Assembly: GCF_000496755.2 (NCBI RefSeq)
Contig: NZ_AYKS02000071.1
Span: forward strand, 310,001 to 374,000
From: Serratia sp. DD3
GTDB taxonomy: Bacteria > Pseudomonadota > Gammaproteobacteria > Enterobacterales > Enterobacteriaceae
Reading direction: 5' to 3'
Length of the DNA: 64,000 nucleotides
Position 1 is the stretch's first letter. Each line of letters begins with the position of its first letter. Below, piece by piece: positions 18,192 to 28,861 of the stretch. The notes under the pieces were generated by a model. That model was not told where the DNA came from. It saw only the letters and a list, made by a program, of their open reading frames with translations, and ran no database searches. The translations under genes were made by a program, and so were the position numbers.

Positions 18192-20156
18192 ATGCGCCGA
18201 CCACACCATCATCTTGAACTACTCAGCCCAGCCCGTGACACCGCCATCGCTCGCGAAGCAATTTTGCATGGTGCGGATGCCGTCTACATTGGTGGCCCTG
18301 GGTTTGGTGCCCGTCATAATGCCAGTAACAGCCTGCGCGATATCGCAGAACTGGTGCCATTTGCCCATCGCTATGGCGCCAAGGTGTTCGTCACTTTGAA
18401 CACGATTCTGCATGATGATGAACTGGAACCGGCGCAAAAGTTGATTACTGACCTCTATCACCATGGGGTAGATGCGCTGATTGTGCAAGATATGGGGATT
18501 TTGGAACTGGACCTGCCGCCGATTGAGTTGCACGCCAGTACTCAGTGCGACATCCGTAGTATCGAAAAAGCAAAATTCCTCTCCGATGTGGGCTTTAGCC
18601 AGATCGTGCTAGCGAGGGAACTGACTCTTGATCAAATTCAAGAGATCCATAAATCCACTGACGCAACCATTGAGTTTTTTATTCACGGTGCCCTGTGTGT
18701 GGCTTATTCCGGCCAGTGCTATATTTCCCACGCCCAGACCGGGCGTAGCGCTAACCGCGGCGACTGCTCGCAGGCATGTCGTCTGCCGTTTACCTTGAAA
18801 GACGATCAGGGGCGCGTAGTAGCTTATGAAAAACATCTACTCTCGATGAAAGATAACGACCAAACCACCAACCTGGCAGCGCTGATTGACTCAGGGGTGC
18901 GTTCGTTCAAAATCGAAGGCCGCTATAAAGACATGAGCTACGTGAAGAACATTACGGCGCACTACCGCCAAATGCTCGACGCAATCATCGAAGACAGAAG
19001 TGACTTGGCTCGCTCTTCCGCAGGCCATACCGAACACTTCTTTATTCCTTCAACGGACAAAACCTTCCACCGTGGCAGCACTGACTACTTCGTCAATGGC
19101 CGTAAAAGCGATATCGGTGCTTTTGACTCCCCCAAATTTATCGGCCTGCCGGTGGGAGAGGTGCTGAAGGTCAGCAAAGATCATCTGGATGTGGAAGTCA
19201 CTGAGCCGCTGACCAATGGGGATGGGCTTAATGTGATGATCAAGCGTGAAGTGGTGGGCTTTCGCGTCAATACAGTAGAGAAAACTGCTGAAAATCGCTA
19301 TCGCATCTGGCCGAACGAAATGCCAGCAGAACTGCATAGCGTGCGCCCACACCAGATAATTAACCGCAATCTTGACCACAACTGGCAGCAAGCATTACTG
19401 AAAACCTCCAGCGAGCGCCGCATTGCCGTAGATATTGAACTTGGCGGCTGGCAAGAGCAGTTGATCCTCACCATAACCAGTGAAGATGGCGTGAGTGTCA
19501 CCCATACCCTTGAAAGCCATTTTACCGAAGCCGCAAACGCGGAAAAGGCACGGAGTAACCTGCAGGACGGCATCACGAAACTGGGGCAAACGATTTATTA
19601 TGCCCGCGATGTGGTGATCAATCTGTCGAACATGCTGTTTGTGCCGAACAGCCAGGTGAATCAACTGCGTCGTGAAACAGTCGAACTGCTTGATGCTGCG
19701 CGCTTGGCGGCTTACCCGCGCGGTAGCCGCAAGCCGGTATCCTCACCGCCGCCCGTTTACCCGGAAACCCACCTGACCTTCCTCGCCAACGTTTATAACC
19801 ATAAGGCACGTGAATTTTATCAGCGCTACGGCGTTAAGCTTATTGATGCAGCCTATGAGGCGCACCAAGAGAAGGGCGATGTGCCGGTGATGATCACCAA
19901 ACACTGCCTGCGCTTTGCCTTTAACCTCTGTCCGAAACAGGCAAAAGGGAATATCAAAAGCTGGCAGGCAACGCCGATGCAATTGGTACATGGCAATGAA
20001 GTGCTGACGCTGCGTTTTAACTGCAAGCCGTGTGAAATGCACGTAATGGGTAAAATCAAAAGCCACATTCTCAAAATGCCGCCGCCCGGGAATATCGTCG
20101 CGTCAATTAGCCCGGAAGATCTGCGGAAAACCCTACCGCCGCGTAAGAATGGATAA
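18192..20156 (+). CDS. rlhA: 23S rRNA C2501 hydroxylase RlhA (U32 family)
   Basis: Formerly YdcP; needed for 5-hydroxylation of cytidine 2501 in the peptidyl-transferase centre of 23S rRNA. The protein reads as E. coli RlhA almost throughout. The N-terminal U32 domain (ELLSPARDTAIAREAILHGA, GADAVYIGGPGFGAR) contains the signature FFIHGALCVAYSGQCYIS and the cysteine cluster GDCSQACRLP; further cysteines NLCPKQ and CKPCEMH lie near the C-terminus, consistent with an iron-sulfur site. An in-frame TTG at 18165 would add nine residues, but ATG 18192 gives 654 residues against 653 in E. coli and is preferred. It is a single gene immediately after the ars terminator. Confidence 0.94.
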   Translation: MRRPHHHLELLSPARDTAIAREAILHGADAVYIGGPGFGARHNASNSLRDIAELVPFAHRYGAKVFVTLNTILHDDELEPAQKLITDLYHHGVDALIVQDMGILELDLPPIELHASTQCDIRSIEKAKFLSDVGFSQIVLARELTLDQIQEIHKSTDATIEFFIHGALCVAYSGQCYISHAQTGRSANRGDCSQACRLPFTLKDDQGRVVAYEKHLLSMKDNDQTTNLAALIDSGVRSFKIEGRYKDMSYVKNITAHYRQMLDAIIEDRSDLARSSAGHTEHFFIPSTDKTFHRGSTDYFVNGRKSDIGAFDSPKFIGLPVGEVLKVSKDHLDVEVTEPLTNGDGLNVMIKREVVGFRVNTVEKTAENRYRIWPNEMPAELHSVRPHQIINRNLDHNWQQALLKTSSERRIAVDIELGGWQEQLILTITSEDGVSVTHTLESHFTEAANAEKARSNLQDGITKLGQTIYYARDVVINLSNMLFVPNSQVNQLRRETVELLDAARLAAYPRGSRKPVSSPPPVYPETHLTFLANVYNHKAREFYQRYGVKLIDAAYEAHQEKGDVPVMITKHCLRFAFNLCPKQAKGNIKSWQATPMQLVHGNEVLTLRFNCKPCEMHVMGKIKSHILKMPPPGNIVASISPEDLRKTLPPRKNG

Positions 20157-20863
<707 letters not shown>

Positions 20864-21679
20864 ATGAGTAATAAAGATAATTGTCGGCAAAGGATAGCTT
20901 GCTTCACGTTGATTTTAGGACTCTCTTCTTCATTCGTCCCTCTCACTCAAGCCGCAGTAAACGATGTCAATGCCGATCAATGGCACTTTGAATTTACACC
21001 TTATATTTGGGCTACTGGTCAAAGTGGCACCCTCGGTGTAGAGAGAGGCCCTGGCGACGGGCAGTCATTCGATCAGAGCTTTTCTGACATCTGGGATCGT
21101 ATGGATATCGGTGGAATGGCGGCTTTTGAAGCGCGCTATAATCGCTGGGGCTTATTACTGGATGGTATTTATCTTAGAGTCTCTGACAATGCCGGTATTT
21201 CTGGCCCTAATGGCCTGATCAGCCTGTCAGCAGACGGTAACGTGACTCAGCAGCAGTACTCTGCTGCCGGTTATTACCGAGCCATCGAGGGTCAAACTAC
21301 CGTAGATGCGCTGGCAGGGCTGCGCTATAACATCGTCAGTTGGGATATAGACGCACAACTCGCATCACCACTGTTTCCTGGTGCCTCTATCTCCCAGAGT
21401 TTTTCAGAGCGCAAAAGTTGGGTTGATCCCTACGCAGGGGTTCGGGTTACACATCGTTTCGATCAGCAATGGAGTGTTGTTGGCTATGCCGACATCGGGG
21501 GGGCCAGTTCAGGATCAAACTTGACATGGCAACTCCTTGGTGGGGTGAACTATGCCTTTCGTCCTGACGTGATTGGTAAGCTAGGTTATCGCTATGTCGC
21601 TATCAATTATCAGAATGACGGTTTTATTTATGATGTAGCAACATCAGGATTTTATACCGGGGTAGGTATTGCCTGGTAA
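20864..21679 (+). CDS. Predicted outer-membrane beta-barrel protein
   Basis: Function not identified. The ATG at 20864 is chosen over an earlier GTG (20762) because it has an AGGAAAA ribosome site and gives a clean signal peptide: basic MSNKDNCRQR, a hydrophobic core and cleavage near LTQAAVND. The mature part is rich in alternating aromatic/polar strands (FEFTPYIWATGQSGTLG, RWGLLLDGIYLRV, VVGYADIGGASSGS, GKLGYRYVAINY) and ends in ...YTGVGIAW with a C-terminal aromatic, as expected of a small barrel of about 250 residues. It lies 65 bp upstream of the alkylsulfatase gene on the same strand, suggesting that it forms a pore or surface partner for alkyl-sulfate use. A tetranucleotide repeat lies upstream. 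Confidence 0.8.
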   Translation: MSNKDNCRQRIACFTLILGLSSSFVPLTQAAVNDVNADQWHFEFTPYIWATGQSGTLGVERGPGDGQSFDQSFSDIWDRMDIGGMAAFEARYNRWGLLLDGIYLRVSDNAGISGPNGLISLSADGNVTQQQYSAAGYYRAIEGQTTVDALAGLRYNIVSWDIDAQLASPLFPGASISQSFSERKSWVDPYAGVRVTHRFDQQWSVVGYADIGGASSGSNLTWQLLGGVNYAFRPDVIGKLGYRYVAINYQNDGFIYDVATSGFYTGVGIAW

Positions 21680-21744
21680 AACCTGTTCACTGCATTAGTT
21701 AAAAATAACATCACAATGGTTAAATCGTTTTTAAGGATCACTCT

Positions 21745-23877
21745 ATGAAATTAAGTAAGATTGCACAGTTTACCGCCATCATCATCGCGGCTAATACCTT
21801 CAACCTCGCTTATGCTGCCGGTGATGGCGGGCCTACCAATATCAAGACCAGCAACCCCGATGTGCATTTCCATCCCCAAGGTAAACTACCGTCCCAATTT
21901 ACTGTTGACCTGTACAACCAGGCAAAAAAATCATTACCTTTTGAAGATACTCGTGATTTTGAAGAGTCACAAAAGGGTTTCATCGCTAAACCCACCTTTA
22001 CCAAGATCATGGCAGATGCTGGGAATGTCGCCTGGGATATGGGCAGCTATGAATTCCTGCTGCAAGGTAAAGATTTTACCAGTATCAACCCCTCTCTACA
22101 GCGTCAAGCAATCCTCAACATGGCTTATGGCCTGTATGAAGTGGTACCCGATCGTATCTACCAAGTTCGCGGTTTTGACCTCGCCAACATGACGTTTATT
22201 AAAGGTGATACCGGTTGGATCATTTTTGATCCACTAACCACCCGTGAAACTGCGGCGGCAGGTCTGGCATTTGTTAATGAAAAACTGGGTAAGCGCCCCG
22301 TGGTGGGCGTTGTGATTTCTCACTCCCACGGAGACCACTTTGGTGGGGTTCGTGGTGTCGTGAGTGAGGCTGATGTCACCAGCGGTAAAATACCGCTGAT
22401 TGCGCCAGAAGGCTTTGTAGAGGCGGCTATTTCCGAGAACGTGTTTGCCGGTAACGCCATGGCCCGCCGGTTCCAGTATCAATATGCGGTCTTGTTAGAT
22501 CGCAGCCCGTTTGGTCATGTGGACCAGGCGATCGGTAAGAATGTGGCTGTCGGTAACACCGGCCTGCTGGTGCCGAACCGTTTTATCAAGAACGACTTTG
22601 AAGAGATCACCATCGACGGCGTCAAAATGGTCTTCCAGAACACGCCAGATACTGAAGCACCCGTAGAAATGAACACCTACTTCCCGCAGTTTAAAGCGTT
22701 CTGGGCAGCAGAGAATGTCACGGGGACTATCCACAACATTTATACTTTACGTGGCGCACCAGTGCGTAATGCCCTCAACTGGTCAAAACAGATTAACAAA
22801 GCCCTACACAAATTTGGTGATGATGCACAGGTGATGTTTGCCTCACACAGTTGGCCGCGTTGGGGGAATGATCGCATTAAAGAAGTGTTGCGTGCCCAGC
22901 GTGACCTGTACGCCAACATGAATAACCAAGTATTGCATTACGCTAACCAAGGCGTAACTATCAATGAAATTCATAATATTTATCAGGCGCCACCCAGTTT
23001 GCAGCGTCAATGGGCAGCACGCAGTTACCACGGTTCTGAGGAACATAACTCCCGAGCCATCATCAACCGCTTTATTGGTTATTGGGATGGTAACCCAGCC
23101 ACGTTGACCCCACTATCACCACGTGAGTCGGCACCTTTGTATGTCGAAATGATGGGTGGAGCCGCGAAGATCCTGGCCAAGGGCAAGGAGCTTAATGCAC
23201 AAGGCAAATATCTGGAAACCACAGAAATCCTCAACAAACTGGTTTACGCCGAACCGAAAAATCAGGATGCGCGTAATTTGCTGGCTGATGCTTACGAACA
23301 ACTGGGTTACCAGAAAGAAAGTACCAGTTTGCGTAACAGCTTCTTGCAAGGTGCTTATGAGTTACGCACCGGTATTCCGCAAGCTTTACCGCCGAGAACA
23401 ACTGGCCCAGATGTTATTCGCGCCATGCCAACCTCATTATGGCTGGATTTCCTTGGGATCAGTATGGACAGCAAAAAGGCCGAGGGCATGGGCTTTACCA
23501 TTAATTTGGTCACACCGGATAACAAGGAGCGTTACTTGATAGAGATGAGTAATGCAACCTTAACTAATATTGCCGATTATCAGGCCAAAAATCCGACTTT
23601 AACCATTACCCTTAATCGTACCGATCTGGACAACGTCATGATGGGCGCGACCACATTTGAAGCACTGGAAAAAGAAGGAAAAGTGAAGATGGAGGGGGAT
23701 CGTTCAGCCTATAGCAAGCTGAAAGGTACCTTGACCAGATTCACGCCGGACTTTGAAATTATCCCGGGCACGGTCAATGCTCGTCCAACGCCAGCGTCGA
23801 ATGTAAACAGTAAAACGCCTAGGGATAACAGCAACAATCCGTTTGAGTATGTTATCTATCCATCGGAAGAAGATTAA
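21745..23877 (+). CDS. Secreted linear alkylsulfatase (SdsA1/BDS1 family)
   Basis: Zinc-dependent hydrolase predicted to cleave primary alkyl sulfates such as dodecyl sulfate to alcohol and sulfate in the periplasm. The 710 residues begin with a signal peptide (cut near AYAAGDG). The metallo-beta-lactamase domain has ISHSHGDHFGG, giving His193, His195, Asp197 and His198, and later Glu/His ligands (WAAENVTGTIHNIYT; FASHSWPRWGN). A helical dimerisation region (LSPRESAPLYVEMMGG) and a C-terminal SCP2-like domain (about 590-690) follow, as in SdsA1. The relative YjcS of E. coli is shorter. Co-directional with the upstream barrel gene and closed by a strong terminator. Confidence 0.93.
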   Translation: MKLSKIAQFTAIIIAANTFNLAYAAGDGGPTNIKTSNPDVHFHPQGKLPSQFTVDLYNQAKKSLPFEDTRDFEESQKGFIAKPTFTKIMADAGNVAWDMGSYEFLLQGKDFTSINPSLQRQAILNMAYGLYEVVPDRIYQVRGFDLANMTFIKGDTGWIIFDPLTTRETAAAGLAFVNEKLGKRPVVGVVISHSHGDHFGGVRGVVSEADVTSGKIPLIAPEGFVEAAISENVFAGNAMARRFQYQYAVLLDRSPFGHVDQAIGKNVAVGNTGLLVPNRFIKNDFEEITIDGVKMVFQNTPDTEAPVEMNTYFPQFKAFWAAENVTGTIHNIYTLRGAPVRNALNWSKQINKALHKFGDDAQVMFASHSWPRWGNDRIKEVLRAQRDLYANMNNQVLHYANQGVTINEIHNIYQAPPSLQRQWAARSYHGSEEHNSRAIINRFIGYWDGNPATLTPLSPRESAPLYVEMMGGAAKILAKGKELNAQGKYLETTEILNKLVYAEPKNQDARNLLADAYEQLGYQKESTSLRNSFLQGAYELRTGIPQALPPRTTGPDVIRAMPTSLWLDFLGISMDSKKAEGMGFTINLVTPDNKERYLIEMSNATLTNIADYQAKNPTLTITLNRTDLDNVMMGATTFEALEKEGKVKMEGDRSAYSKLKGTLTRFTPDFEIIPGTVNARPTPASNVNSKTPRDNSNNPFEYVIYPSEED

Positions 23878-23886
23878 TCTCTCCGT

Positions 23887-23953
23887 TTAGGATCGATTGA
23901 ACGATCCTAATTGCATTTAACAGGCCGTAATCTCGGAAGAGATTACGGCCTTT
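23887..23953 (+). terminator. Two consecutive hairpins after the alkylsulfatase gene
   Basis: The first is TTAGGATCG / CGATCCTAA (23887-23910, 6-nt loop). The second is a perfect 12-bp stem GGCCGTAATCTC / GAGATTACGGCC with a GGAA loop (23923-23950), followed by TTTAT. The second is a good intrinsic terminator. Confidence 0.85.
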
Positions 23954-24156
23954 ATACTCTAACTAATGCAAGCTAGTTACAGATAATCAGCCCCTCATTA
24001 GCAGTCTGAAGATTAGCCTTTCCGTCACACCCTTTTGTGCTCACCAGCCGCTCATGCCCCCTGCGTTAGCTAAAACCAGGTCCTCCCCAGTAACACGCCT
24101 CGTCAACGCCCCAGAAAAAGCGTTTTATTGATCTAACGCAAAAAAAGTGTAATGCG

Positions 24157-24175
24157 AATAGTTTTCACTATCATT
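24157..24175 (+). promoter_or_regulatory. Fur box upstream of sfuA
   Basis: AATAGTTTTCACTATCATT lies inside a longer dyad with GCGAAT / ATTCGC arms. The right half fits the Fur consensus (GATAATGATAATCATTATC) well. It is about 84 bp before sfuA and fits iron-repressed control of the transporter. Confidence 0.65.
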
Positions 24176-24258
24176 CGCGATGATTTTAGATACAATTGTC
24201 AAGTCTACGCTTTTAGCGATTCACCTCTTTCATCCATGAACTCTAAAAGGACCACGAT

Positions 24259-25275
24259 ATGAAGTCGCGTTTCACCGCTCTGAAGGCTTTAACTCTCTTC
24301 GCTTGCTCGACAGTATCGGCATTCTCTGCCTATGCTGAAGCAAAAAATCCAGGGATCGTGGTGTATAACGCCCAGCACGAAAGTATGGTTAAGTCTTGGG
24401 TAGATGCCTTTACTCAAGAAACCGGTATTCCGGTCACATTGCGTAACGGCGGTGACAGCGAGTTAGGTAATCAACTCGTTCAAGAGGGTAAAGCCTCGCC
24501 AGCAGACGTGTTCTTGACTGAAAACTCCCCCGCCATGGTGTTGGTGGATAATGCCAAACTGTTTGCCCCACTTGATGCCACCACATTGGCACAGGTTGAA
24601 CCACAATATCGCCCAGATCATGGTCACTGGATCGGCATTGCTGCTCGCTCTACGGTGTTTGTTTATAACCCGGCCAAGATCAACAGCAGCGAGTTACCAG
24701 CCTCATTGATGGACTTAGCCAAACCTGAATGGAAAGGCCGCTGGGCCGCCTCCCCTTCTGGTGCAGATTTCCAGGCGATCGTCAGTGCATTGCTCGACTT
24801 AAAAGGGGAAGAAACCACCCGAGAATGGCTAAAGGCGATGAAAACCAACTTCACCGCGTATAAAGGTAATAATACCGTGATGAAAGCCGTCAACGCGGGC
24901 CAAATCGACAGTGGTGTCATCTATCATTACTATCCGTTTGTCGATGGTGCCAAGACCGGTGAAAACAGCAAAAATGTCAAAGTGCATTACTTTAAACACC
25001 AGGACCCTGGCGCTTTCGTGAGCATTTCTGGTGCTGGCGTTCTTGCATCCAGTAAACAACCTGAGCAAGCACAAGCATTTGTAAAATGGATCACCGGTAA
25101 ACAAGGGCAAGAGATGTTGCGCACTAATAATGCGTTTGAGTATGCCGTTGGCGTAGGAGCAGCATCCAACCCTAAATTAACACCACTCAAAGATCTGGAC
25201 GCACCCGCGGTGGATCCTGCTAATCTGAACAGCAAGAAAGTGGTGGAATTAATGACCGAAGCCGGTTTGCTATAA
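24259..25275 (+). CDS. sfuA: Periplasmic ferric-iron-binding protein SfuA
   Basis: Substrate-binding component of a siderophore-independent Fe(III) ABC importer. The 338 residues equal Serratia marcescens SfuA in length and are very similar, including VYNAQHESMVKSWVD, GGDSELGNQLVQEGKASPADV, and the iron-site YHYYPFVDGAKTGEN (adjacent tyrosines that ligate Fe3+ in transferrin-like FbpA/SfuA proteins). Signal peptide of about 26 residues ending AYA. AAAAGG ribosome site before the ATG, and a Fur box upstream. Orthologues are yfuA in Yersinia and fbpA/afuA elsewhere; close similarity supports the name sfuA. Confidence 0.95.
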   Translation: MKSRFTALKALTLFACSTVSAFSAYAEAKNPGIVVYNAQHESMVKSWVDAFTQETGIPVTLRNGGDSELGNQLVQEGKASPADVFLTENSPAMVLVDNAKLFAPLDATTLAQVEPQYRPDHGHWIGIAARSTVFVYNPAKINSSELPASLMDLAKPEWKGRWAASPSGADFQAIVSALLDLKGEETTREWLKAMKTNFTAYKGNNTVMKAVNAGQIDSGVIYHYYPFVDGAKTGENSKNVKVHYFKHQDPGAFVSISGAGVLASSKQPEQAQAFVKWITGKQGQEMLRTNNAFEYAVGVGAASNPKLTPLKDLDAPAVDPANLNSKKVVELMTEAGLL

Positions 25276-25338
25276 CCACCAACCAGCATTCAGGCGCATT
25301 ACATTGCCTACTTAAGGTGTTAATTTCCCAATGTATCA

Positions 25339-25378
25339 AGTGGCCGATAGTGGAGAAAAATCATCCCTATCTGCCACT
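25339..25378 (+). terminator. Intercistronic hairpin between sfuA and sfuB
   Basis: AGTGGCCGATAG pairs with CTATCTGCCACT (one mismatch or bulge) around a 16-nt loop. No U run follows. Such a hairpin could attenuate transcription or protect the sfuA 3' end, giving more binding protein than permease, as is usual for ABC importers. Confidence 0.55.
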
Positions 25379-25413
25379 CCACAGACCCTGTGGTGCAGCG
25401 TGTTTTAACCGTA

Positions 25414-27000
25414 ATGTCATCAAATACCTTTTCAGATATCACCCAAGCGATGCCGAATAATAACGTTCATACGCCCCACCAACACCCGCCATTATGGTTG
25501 GTGATTACCGCAGTCCTGTTTGCGCTATTAGCACTGCTGCCGCTGGGATTTGTTCTGGGGATCGCCATTGACACCGGGTGGCAAACAGTCAAAGCACTGG
25601 TTTTCCGCCCCCGGGTGGGCGAATTACTGGTTAATACCTTGTTATTGGTGGTTTTTACCCTGCCAATTTGCACCTTCTTGGGGGTCACGCTAGCTTGGCT
25701 GACAGAGCGAACCCAACTACCGGGGCGTCGGCTCTGGGCTATTCTCGCCATCTTACCGTTGGCGATCCCGGCGTTTGTACAAAGCTATGCCTGGATAAGC
25801 CTGGTACCCGGCATGCATGGGCTGGCTGCTGGGGTATTTATCTCGGTGCTCGCCTACTTTCCGTTTATCTATCTCCCCGTAGCCGCCGTATTACGGCGTC
25901 TTGACCCGGCGATTGAAGACGTGGCGACTTCGCTGGGTAACCGCCCTCGGGTGGTATTCTTTCGGGTGATCCTGCCACAGCTTAAACTGGCCATCTGGGG
26001 GGGGGCATTACTGATTGCCTTACATTTACTGGCAGAGTATGGCCTGTATGCCATGATCCGTTTTGATACTTTTACCACGGCGATTTTTGACCAGTTCCAG
26101 TCAACATTTAATGGGCCAGCAGCCAATATGCTGGCGGGTGTTCTGGCGCTCTGTTGCTTGGGGTTGCTGTTGATTGAGGCCACCAGCCGTGGCCGAACAC
26201 GGTACGCCCGAGTGGGTTCTGGTAGTGCTCGCCGTCAATACCTGTACGCACTTCGCCCATCAATGGGTTGGCTGTGCCTACTATTACCCATCACGCTCAC
26301 AGTATTGGCGCTGGGTGTCCCTTTTATCACGCTATCTCGCTGGCTGCTGTTAGGGGGTACTGCCGTCTGGAATAACCCTCAGCTCTGGCCAGCCATCTGG
26401 CAGACACTGACGCTGGCCACCAGTGGTGCGGTGATCATTACCCTGTGTGCCATTCCAACAGCGTGGCTCTCGATACGTTATCCGTCCAAACTCTATCGGG
26501 TACTGGAGGCGTGTAACTATATCACCAGTTCCTTACCCGGCATTGTGGTCGCCCTGGCGCTGGTAACGATCACTATTCATGCTATTCGCCCCATTTACCA
26601 AACAGAAATCACCTTACTGTTGGCCTATCTACTGATGTTTATGCCAAGAGCGCTGATCAATCTACGAGCAGGTATCGCACAAGCCCCGGTTGAACTGGAA
26701 AATGTGGCTCGCAGCCTCGGGCGAACACCGTTGCAGGCGCTATTCAGTACCACGTTGCGCTTGGCCGCCCCCGGTGCAGCGGCAGGGGCGGCACTGGTAT
26801 TTATAGCTATCACCAATGAGCTGACCGCGACATTACTGTTGGCCCCCAATGGCACTCGCACGTTGGCCACCGGGTTCTGGGCATTAACCAGCGAAATAGA
26901 CTATGTTGCCGCAGCCCCCTACGCCACTCTCATGGTGCTGTTGTCCTTGCCCTTGACCTGGTTTCTTTACTCTCAATCTAAACGTACAGCAGGATTATGA
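25414..27000 (+). CDS. sfuB: Ferric-iron ABC transporter permease SfuB
   Basis: Fused double permease that forms the membrane channel of the Fe(III) importer. It contains about 12 membrane segments in two homologous halves, each with an EAA loop contacting Sfu[22 protein letters not shown] in the first half and [21 protein letters not shown] in the second. ATG 25414 gives 528 residues, against 527 remembered for Serratia SfuB; an in-frame GTG at 25390 would add eight. The stop overlaps the sfuC start (ATGA). Confidence 0.93.
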   Translation: MSSNTFSDITQAMPNNNVHTPHQHPPLWLVITAVLFALLALLPLGFVLGIAIDTGWQTVKALVFRPRVGELLVNTLLLVVFTLPICTFLGVTLAWLTERTQLPGRRLWAILAILPLAIPAFVQSYAWISLVPGMHGLAAGVFISVLAYFPFIYLPVAAVLRRLDPAIEDVATSLGNRPRVVFFRVILPQLKLAIWGGALLIALHLLAEYGLYAMIRFDTFTTAIFDQFQSTFNGPAANMLAGVLALCCLGLLLIEATSRGRTRYARVGSGSARRQYLYALRPSMGWLCLLLPITLTVLALGVPFITLSRWLLLGGTAVWNNPQLWPAIWQTLTLATSGAVIITLCAIPTAWLSIRYPSKLYRVLEACNYITSSLPGIVVALALVTITIHAIRPIYQTEITLLLAYLLMFMPRALINLRAGIAQAPVELENVARSLGRTPLQALFSTTLRLAAPGAAAGAALVFIAITNELTATLLLAPNGTRTLATGFWALTSEIDYVAAAPYATLMVLLSLPLTWFLYSQSKRTAGL

Positions 27001-28034
27001 ACACACTGTCGCTACATCACATTGGTAAATCTTATCATGGGGTTAAAATTCTGGATGATATCTGCCTGCAAGTGGCTGAAGGGAGTAGAACGGCTATCGT
27101 TGGCCCTTCCGGCTCGGGTAAAACGACACTGCTGAGAATTATCGCCGGTTTTGAAGCCCCTGATGCTGGTGAGCTTCAGTTACAAGGCAACACCTTGGCG
27201 GCGGAAAAAGTCTGGATCCCCGCTCATCAACGGCGGATCGGTTTTGTGCCACAAGATGGCGCCTTGTTCCCGCACTTTACCGTGGCAGGTAATATCGGCT
27301 TTGCCCTGAAAGGCAGCAAACGAGAAAAACAGCATCACATTGATAAGCTTATGGATATGGTCGCCCTGGACCGCAGGCTTGCCAAGCTCTGGCCCCACGA
27401 ACTTTCCGGTGGGCAACAACAGCGAGTCGCTCTGGCCCGGGCTTTGTCACAACAGCCCACGCTGATGCTGCTTGACGAACCTTTTTCGGCACTGGATACC
27501 GGATTGCGCGCAGCCACCCGTAAAGCCGTGACTGAACTGCTGTCTGAAGCAGGTATCGCCACTATTCTGGTTACCCATGACCAGGTTGAAGCGCTCTCAT
27601 TTGCAGACCAGTTGGCGGTTATGCGCAATGGTCGTTTAACCCAAGTGGGCCCCCCCAAAGATCTTTATCTCCACCCGGTAGATGAACCCACCGCCACATT
27701 TCTTGGTGATACCCTGATACTGCCTGCACAACTGGCAGCGGGCGTTGCCGAGTGTGTTCTCGGCCGAGTGGCGGTGGACAATATTCAACAGCGTGGGCCA
27801 GGTCGTATTATGTTACGGCCTGAACAAGTGCTGCTCGAGCCAACCCCGCAACTGGCAGATTCTCAGGCAACGATCACCCATATCGACTTCGCCGGGTTTA
27901 TTACTACCGTAACGTTACAGATGAACGACAGTAACGAAATCCTGGAAGTTAAAACTATCAGCCGCGCAGGACTTGATGTTGGTGCTCACATTAACCTGAG
28001 TATTCTTGGTTTGGCGCATGTTTTTACAGAGTAA
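26997..28034 (+). CDS. sfuC: Ferric-iron ABC transporter ATPase SfuC
   Basis: ATP-hydrolysing subunit of the SfuABC importer. The 345-residue protein has Walker [10 protein letters not shown] (about 37-45), the Q-loop [12 protein letters not shown], the ABC signature [15 protein letters not shown], Walker [13 protein letters not shown] and the switch His in [11 protein letters not shown]-terminal TOBE-like domain (about 240-345) follows. Its ATG overlaps the sfuB stop by four bases, so translation is coupled. Confidence 0.96.
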   Translation: MNTLSLHHIGKSYHGVKILDDICLQVAEGSRTAIVGPSGSGKTTLLRIIAGFEAPDAGELQLQGNTLAAEKVWIPAHQRRIGFVPQDGALFPHFTVAGNIGFALKGSKREKQHHIDKLMDMVALDRRLAKLWPHELSGGQQQRVALARALSQQPTLMLLDEPFSALDTGLRAATRKAVTELLSEAGIATILVTHDQVEALSFADQLAVMRNGRLTQVGPPKDLYLHPVDEPTATFLGDTLILPAQLAAGVAECVLGRVAVDNIQQRGPGRIMLRPEQVLLEPTPQLADSQATITHIDFAGFITTVTLQMNDSNEILEVKTISRAGLDVGAHINLSILGLAHVFTE

Positions 28035-28059
28035 GCAGTGGGTCAGGCTCAGTAACTGA

Positions 28060-28082
28060 GGCGGGTAAGGTTGATACCCGCC
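28060..28082 (+). terminator. Candidate hairpin terminator of sfuABC
   Basis: GGCGGGTA - 7-nt loop - TACCCGCC, 26 nt after the sfuC stop. The tail is AT-rich but lacks a U run, so termination is likely weak or Rho-assisted. Confidence 0.5.
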
Positions 28083-28093
28083 ATCAATCAAAC

Positions 28094-28220
28094 TATACCC
28101 GTCGCCAATGAAACTGCAGCGGTGTTGGCTGCCTTTACTCACCCCAGTCACTTACTCGTGTAAGCTCCTGGGGCTTCCCTCAGTTGCCGCCTACCTGCAA
28201 CTTCATTGAACTTGGGTATA
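28094..28220. repeat. ERIC element (127 bp)
   Basis: Full-length 127-bp ERIC: TATACCC at the left end, the CCCAGTCACTTACTCGTGTA core dyad in the middle and GAACTTGGGTATA at the right end. It overlaps the next ERIC by two bases. Confidence 0.95.
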
Positions 28221-28345
28221 TACCCGTCATCCTTCAAGTTGCTTGGGTGTTGGCTGCATCCGCTCGCACCAGTCACATAGTTATCTATGCTCCTGGCGAC
28301 TCCCAGACTTGCCGCCTGCAAGAAAATCGAATTATTTTGTGTATA
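28219..28345. repeat. ERIC element (127 bp), tandem with the previous
   Basis: Second full-length 127-bp ERIC in the same orientation, starting in the terminal TATA of the first. Its core (AGTCACATAGTTATCTATG) differs from the neighbour, so this is not a recent duplication of the whole unit but probably insertion of one ERIC at the end of another. Confidence 0.93.
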
Positions 28346-28360
28346 CAGGGGTGTTGACGC

Positions 28361-28861
28361 TCAATTGGGCCAATTTCCGGTGAGCATCAGAATGCCGGGC
28401 AACCAACAGGTGAATATCCCCACCAGCAACGTCATATGGGGCAACGCTCGTCCCAGGTCGCGCTTCAACCCCTGGGCAATAAAGAACATCAACCACAGGC
28501 AGCCCCAAGCTAACCATAGCACCGTAAACAACCAGGCTTTTTGGTTGACACTCAGCAAGGCAAAAACCAGTGTATTTATCGCCACAAACAGGCAGTACCA
28601 TCCAAACCCACTACCATCCAGTGACCACCATTGCACCACAGAGAGATAAAGATAGGTAAACGCAAACAGTAAACCACCCGCTGCCGCCAGTAATGCCGGG
28701 TTATCCGTGGCCCGCACAATCCCCAATGCATTAACCCCTAGCGCCAATAACCCCACTAACAGATTGAAGGGGGCACATTCCCGTGCTGCGACTCGGCCAT
28801 AAAGTGACTGGGCATTCACTAACAACACTGCACCAATAAATAATAAACTCAGCCCTAACAT
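28361..28861 (-). CDS. AmiS/UreI-family transporter
   Basis: Six-segment inner-membrane protein of the AmiS/UreI family, whose characterised members are the proton-gated urea channel of Helicobacter and the short-amide channel of amidase operons. ATG 28861 has an AAGGAG ribosome site and gives 166 residues; an upstream start would add 12 charged residues. The segments are evenly spaced, with the typical FNLLVGLLALGVNALGI and FTYLYLSVVQWW regions. No urease or amidase gene is adjacent, so the substrate cannot be deduced from context. It lies after the MscS-type gene on the same strand, with a 195-bp gap. Confidence 0.8.
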   Translation of the reverse strand: MLGLSLLFIGAVLLVNAQSLYGRVAARECAPFNLLVGLLALGVNALGIVRATDNPALLAAAGGLLFAFTYLYLSVVQWWSLDGSGFGWYCLFVAINTLVFALLSVNQKAWLFTVLWLAWGCLWLMFFIAQGLKRDLGRALPHMTLLVGIFTCWLPGILMLTGNWPN

